Shown here: positions 60,494 through 64,000 of the stretch, in pieces
Layout: every line of letters starts with the position of its first letter
Numbering within the stretch: position 1 is the first letter of the stretch
Assembly: GCA_017871115.1 (NCBI GenBank)
Contig: JAFCIZ010000001.1
Span: 3,701,501 to 3,765,500 of the forward strand
Length of the DNA: 64,000 nt
Direction: 5' to 3'
Origin: Cunninghamella blakesleeana
Taxonomy: Eukaryota; Mucoromycota; Mucoromycetes; Mucorales; Cunninghamellaceae
Notes under the pieces: model-generated
Databases searched by the model: none
What the model was told of the DNA's origin: nothing
What the model saw: the letters and a program-made list of their open reading frames with translations, nothing else
Program-made: the position numbers and the translations under genes

Positions 60494-62424
60494 ACAATCC
60501 ATTCTGAAGATGAAGGTGATCATTTGAATCATATTGATCAAGTATTGAAACGAATTATTGAGACTAATATGAAGATAAAACCGTCAAAGTGCCAATGGTA
60601 TCAAAGTCAAATTAATGTGTTAGGATTTATTGTGTCTGACTCTGGTGTTAAAGTTGATAGATCAAAAATTAATAAGATAAATGCATTCCCTATTCCCAAG
60701 AATACTACCGATGTTCGTGCCTTTTTAAATCTTTGTGGATTTTGCCGACGTCATGTACAAGGTTTTGCAGATATTGCTGCTCCATTAAGCAAACTGACTT
60801 CCAGTAAAATTAAATTTAGTTGGTCTGGTGTTGAACAAAAATCATTTGATAATTTAAAAACTGCACTTTACAATTCTGCTGAGCTAGCCTTTCCCAATGA
60901 AAATGGAGTCTATAAGATTTATACTGATGCTTCTAACGTAGGATTGGGCGCTACATTAACTATTACAAGTGATGGTTTTGGCGAACGTCCAGTCTGCTTC
61001 CTATCCCGTAAATTACAAGGTGCTGAAATCCGCTATCCTACTGTTGAACTTGAATTATTGGCCGTAGTGTATGCGTTTTCTAAACTTAGAAAGTATATTT
61101 TAGATAAACATATCCATTTGTACACCGATAATTCTGCCGTAAGGTATTTACTACACCGATCAGATCCCAGTAGTAGATTACAACGATGGTTGGTGTTGCT
61201 CCAAGAATTTGATTTCGAAGTACATCATATCCAAGGTAAAAATAATGTTATCGCTGATGTTATGTCACGATATCCAGTCAATATTGAAGAAATTGAATCT
61301 AATGATGAAGATAATTTATGGTGTATGAATGTGGTAAAGGAAGAACAAATCTATGAAGATTATCTCTATGAAGTTTACTTATATTTGGATGGTGATATTA
61401 ATGGTGCTTCCGCCAAAGTAAGAAATTTATCCAAATACTATATTATTAAAGAAGACCACCTGTACAGAAAGGTTGGTGACGCACTTTCTAAAGTCCCTTT
61501 TATTCAAGAAAGACATAAAGTACTTGAAGAAGTTCATGAAGGTATGGGACACTTTGGAAGAAAAGCTACATGGAGTCGCTTATGTCATTATTATTGGTGG
61601 CCAAGTTGTTTTAAAGATGTAGACCAGCATATCAGCTCTTGTCACGAATGTCAACTGTTTGATAAAAAGAAAATCAAAATAACAAATTATAATAAAATTA
61701 ATACTTATTATGTATTTGAAAGATTTGGCATAGATTTTGTTGGACCCTTACATCAAACACGGGCTGGAAACAAGTATATCTTGGTGGCAGTTGAATATTT
61801 CACCAATTGGGCTATCGCCAAACCTTGTGCTGTTGCTACTGCCAACGTGGTTATGAACTTCCTCTATTTTGACGTGTTTTCCATCTTTGGACCCCCTGCT
61901 GAACTTATTTCTGACAATGGTCAACAATTCATTAGTGAAGGTATTGCTAACTTTATCAGCCTTGTCAATGTTAACCACAAGTTCTCCACTCCGTATAATC
62001 CAAGAACAAATGGTAAGGTTGAACATTTGAATGGTGTCTTGGTGACTTCCATGAAGAAAGTAGTGTTAAATAGACCTGATGATTGGGATAGTGCTTTGTA
62101 TGCTGTATTATACGCACATAGGACCAAAGTTAATGATAAGCTAGGTGTTTCACCTTACGAGGCTCTTTTTGGTGTTCCACCTCGTCCCTATGACGAAGAC
62201 CAGTTGCGCAAGCTAGGTGCCCACTATGTCGAGGGTACTAGACAAACCGCTAGTACTGATAAGCAACTAACTGGCAAGGACCAATCTATCTTACAACAGA
62301 AAGAGTGGAAGTTAGTATACGAGTTAGACGGTTTTAAAATTGGTGATATGGTTATGAAAAGATATCAAAACCATAAACATAAATTAGAACCAGCCTATAA
62401 AGACCATCTTTTCCGTATACTTAC
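60494..62424 (+). pseudogene. pol C-terminal two-thirds of Ty3-like element F
   Basis: Starts at TIHSEDEGDHLNHIDQVLKR, directly after the RT YxDD catalytic motif, and continues through the RT thumb (CQWYQSQINVLGFIVS), RNase H (YTDASNVGLGATLT, ELELLAVVYAFSKLRKYI, NVIADVMSRYP), integrase HHCC (HEGMGHFGRKATW, CHECQLF), the DDE core (FGIDFVGPLHQTRAGN, LISDNGQQFIS, NGKVEHLNGVL) and a GPY/F-like KIGDMVMKRYQNH. The front is cut by the insertion of E at a TA, the back by the TIR remnant G at 62427. It is a different subfamily from the intact element at 37930-46051, since integrase and RNase H are in one frame here. Confidence 0.92.
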
Positions 62425-62426
62425 TA

Positions 62427-62664
62427 CAGTGGCTTCCAGAAGTGTTCGAATGTTTTCGTTTTTTTTATAAAATCAATTGTATCAATAAAACTTATTATTT
62501 AACCATGCATGATTTATACATCAATCGAAAGCCCTATTGATTGGCTTTCATATGAATATATTTATATGCATTTCCATATTTGGGTTGCGGAGTAAATGGT
62601 GTTTGAAAATTATTGGCACATTCGAACAGTTGTGTTGCGATACCAAAAAAATTAAAAATATAAT
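62427..62664 (+). mobile_element. Tc1-like TIR remnant G (element A family)
   Basis: About 238 bp nearly identical to the left TIR of element A, inserted at TA (62425-62426) in the F pol gene. No transposase or right end remains. The outer and inner motifs differ from those of A in the same two positions. Confidence 0.88.
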
Positions 62665-62665
62665 T

Positions 62666-62694
62666 GGATCAGGTGGAGTTTAGGGACCCACAGT

Positions 62695-62755
<61 letters not shown>

Positions 62756-62975
62756 ATATTTATTATTATTATTATTATTATTATATTAATTTTATTATAT
62801 TATTATTATTATGTATCTTTTATTTCTACTTATTCTTATTTGTTTATTTATTTATTATTTAATTTGTTTATTTCTTATATTTCATTTGTTTTATTATTTT
62901 TTTTTTTTGTTATTTTATTGAAAAAAAAAAAAATTTTTTTTTATTATTAAAGTTTAAATAATAATTATATTGTTG
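62666..62975. other. low-complexity spacer, possible end of a Merlin element
   Basis: Starts GGATCAGGTGGAGTTTAGGG, which reads like a transposon end and abuts the G remnant. A T tract of about 31 bp and (TTTA)n/(TTA)n stretches follow. No gene. Confidence 0.4.
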
Positions 62976-64000
62976 TTAATTATCTTCATCTGGAATATAT
63001 TCTGAATGTTCACTATCACTTGCACTATCACTACTACTTTCTATCTCATTATAAGCTCTTCTGCTAGGAATAATGGTAGGAATTGTATCACTATTTGAAG
63101 CAAAAGGTACCTCGTATTCTATCTCTTCTGTATTAAAATATTCTGCATCCTCTTCCTCTTCTTCATCTTCTTCGTTTAGCCAATAAAAATTTGTATCCTT
63201 AATAGCATTCAGCATACCTTCCCAAAGATTATCTTTATTTTTTCTACGCCACATAAATTCAACAAGACGGCAAGGTAACAAGAGTCTAGTGCGTGTTCTA
63301 GGACGCAAATTTATTTTAATACCATTCCAGGTACCTATAAAATAAAGTTAAACTAATTATAGCTTTCATCTATACTCTTTTGCCTCTTTTTTTTTTTTTT
63401 TTTTTTTTACCTTCAATACTATTAGTATGACGACCACGATCATCTGGATGAACAAAATACAAGGAATGATTAATAGTATAATGTACATAATTAAAACCTG
63501 GAAGTTGTCTAATTTGACTATAAGATGCCCAACAATCTGTATAAATAATGGAACCAGGAAGTACATGTTGACGAATCAATTCACCTAAAGTTTCAGTAGT
63601 TCTATTTTCCACCGTAATTAAAAAACATTTTCTTTCTTCTGTTCTTTCAACACCTCCAAAGACCCAAACACCTTCAACACGATGCCCGCGATGATACTTT
63701 CTCTTACCAAACTTGCTTTCATCTAATTCAACGATAATACCAGGACCTCCTATTATTAAAAAATGAAATAATAAAGTAAAAATATTTTAATATAAAATTA
63801 CAATACACTAATTTTCCCTTTTTTTAATTACCAATTTGAATACTATTAATCTCCATATCAGTTTCCAACACTTTGTAGATATCCTTAATAAGTTTACCAA
63901 CAGTTTTTCTTGACATACCAAACCACGTTTCATAACCAGTCAATGGAAAACGGTGAAGAAACATATAAATAAACATCATAATCTTATTGATAGGAAAATG
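62976..64000 (-). CDS. Merlin/ISXO2-type transposase gene, 5' end outside the window
   Basis: Three exons are visible on the minus strand (64000-63832 partial, 63749-63411, 63334-62976), joined by in-frame GT-AG introns. The first has HFPINKIMMFIYMFLHRFP and an HTH-like block GMSRKTVGKLIKDI. The second has the ISXO2 core: Asp in IIVELDESKFGKRKYHRGH, VEGVWVFGGVERT, Asp in IIYTDCWASYS. The third acidic residue is in HTNSIEGTWNGIK, split by the last intron, followed by RPRTRTRLLLPCRLVEFMWRR. An acidic Ser/Glu-rich tail of about 70 residues ends PDEDN. IS1595-type enzymes move Merlin elements. All three catalytic residues are present; the two introns and the tail could also fit a host-adopted gene. 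Confidence 0.88.

Overview
The window is a strongly AT-rich piece of a fungal nuclear genome. The evidence is a high density of short GT-AG introns (up to 11 exons per gene), a fungal-type histone H3, kexin, a COMPASS Spp1/CFP1-type PHD protein, a perilipin-like protein, a siderophore-type MFS carrier and a class-1A dihydroorotate dehydrogenase. Together with the abundant Ty3-type and Tc1-type elements this suggests an early-diverging fungus, probably Mucoromycota. I infer the lineage from content; no species can be named from the sequence alone.

Bases 1-35.3 kb are an ordinary, gene-dense housekeeping region, with exon structures that keep frame at every junction. In order: a divergent PA28/REG-like gene (+), a BRO1-domain PalC/BROX-like gene (-), a mitochondrial rRNA dimethyltransferase/TFB1M-like gene (-), a PX-domain Ypt35-like gene (+), an ALY/Yra1-like mRNA export adaptor (+), a PCID2/Thp1 TREX-2 subunit (+), histone H3 (+), glucosidase II beta subunit (+), perilipin-like (-), an ELM1-like mitochondrial fission protein (+), kexin (-), Spp1/CFP1 (-), class-1A DHODH (-), dihydroxy-acid dehydratase ILV3 (+) and a siderophore-iron MFS transporter (-). 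Two promoters carry readable regulatory motifs: a Gcn4/CPC1-type TGACTCA upstream of ILV3, and a cluster of iron-GATA sites (ATCWGATAA) upstream of the siderophore transporter. Two mRNA export factors (ALY and PCID2) are direct neighbours.

From about 36 kb to the end the DNA is a transposon graveyard built around one tRNA-Pro(AGG). A nearly intact 8.1-kb Ty3/gypsy element (37930-46051, minus strand) has identical-length 635-bp LTRs, a gag with a textbook -1 frameshift heptamer just before its stop, a protease-RT-RNase H ORF, a separate integrase ORF and an extra ORF of unknown function that runs into the 3' LTR. It sits inside an older LTR copy that is itself split by a solo LTR. Five or six Tc1/mariner-like elements follow (called A-E and G here), one with an intact transposase (B). 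There are also two solo copies of another LTR, a frameshifted PD-(D/E)XK nuclease-like gene, the remains of a second Ty3 element (F), and at the right edge a Merlin/ISXO2-type transposase gene cut by the window.

The most unusual signals are in the repeats. Each Tc1-like terminal repeat carries an outer motif and an inverted inner copy of it, and the two copies change together between families. The F-E-C-D pile-up looks as if a single LTR-LTR recombination removed the front halves of three nested elements at once. A PBS-like sequence is embedded inside the LTRs, and a minisatellite with different repeat units occupies the same place in different copies of the larger LTR.
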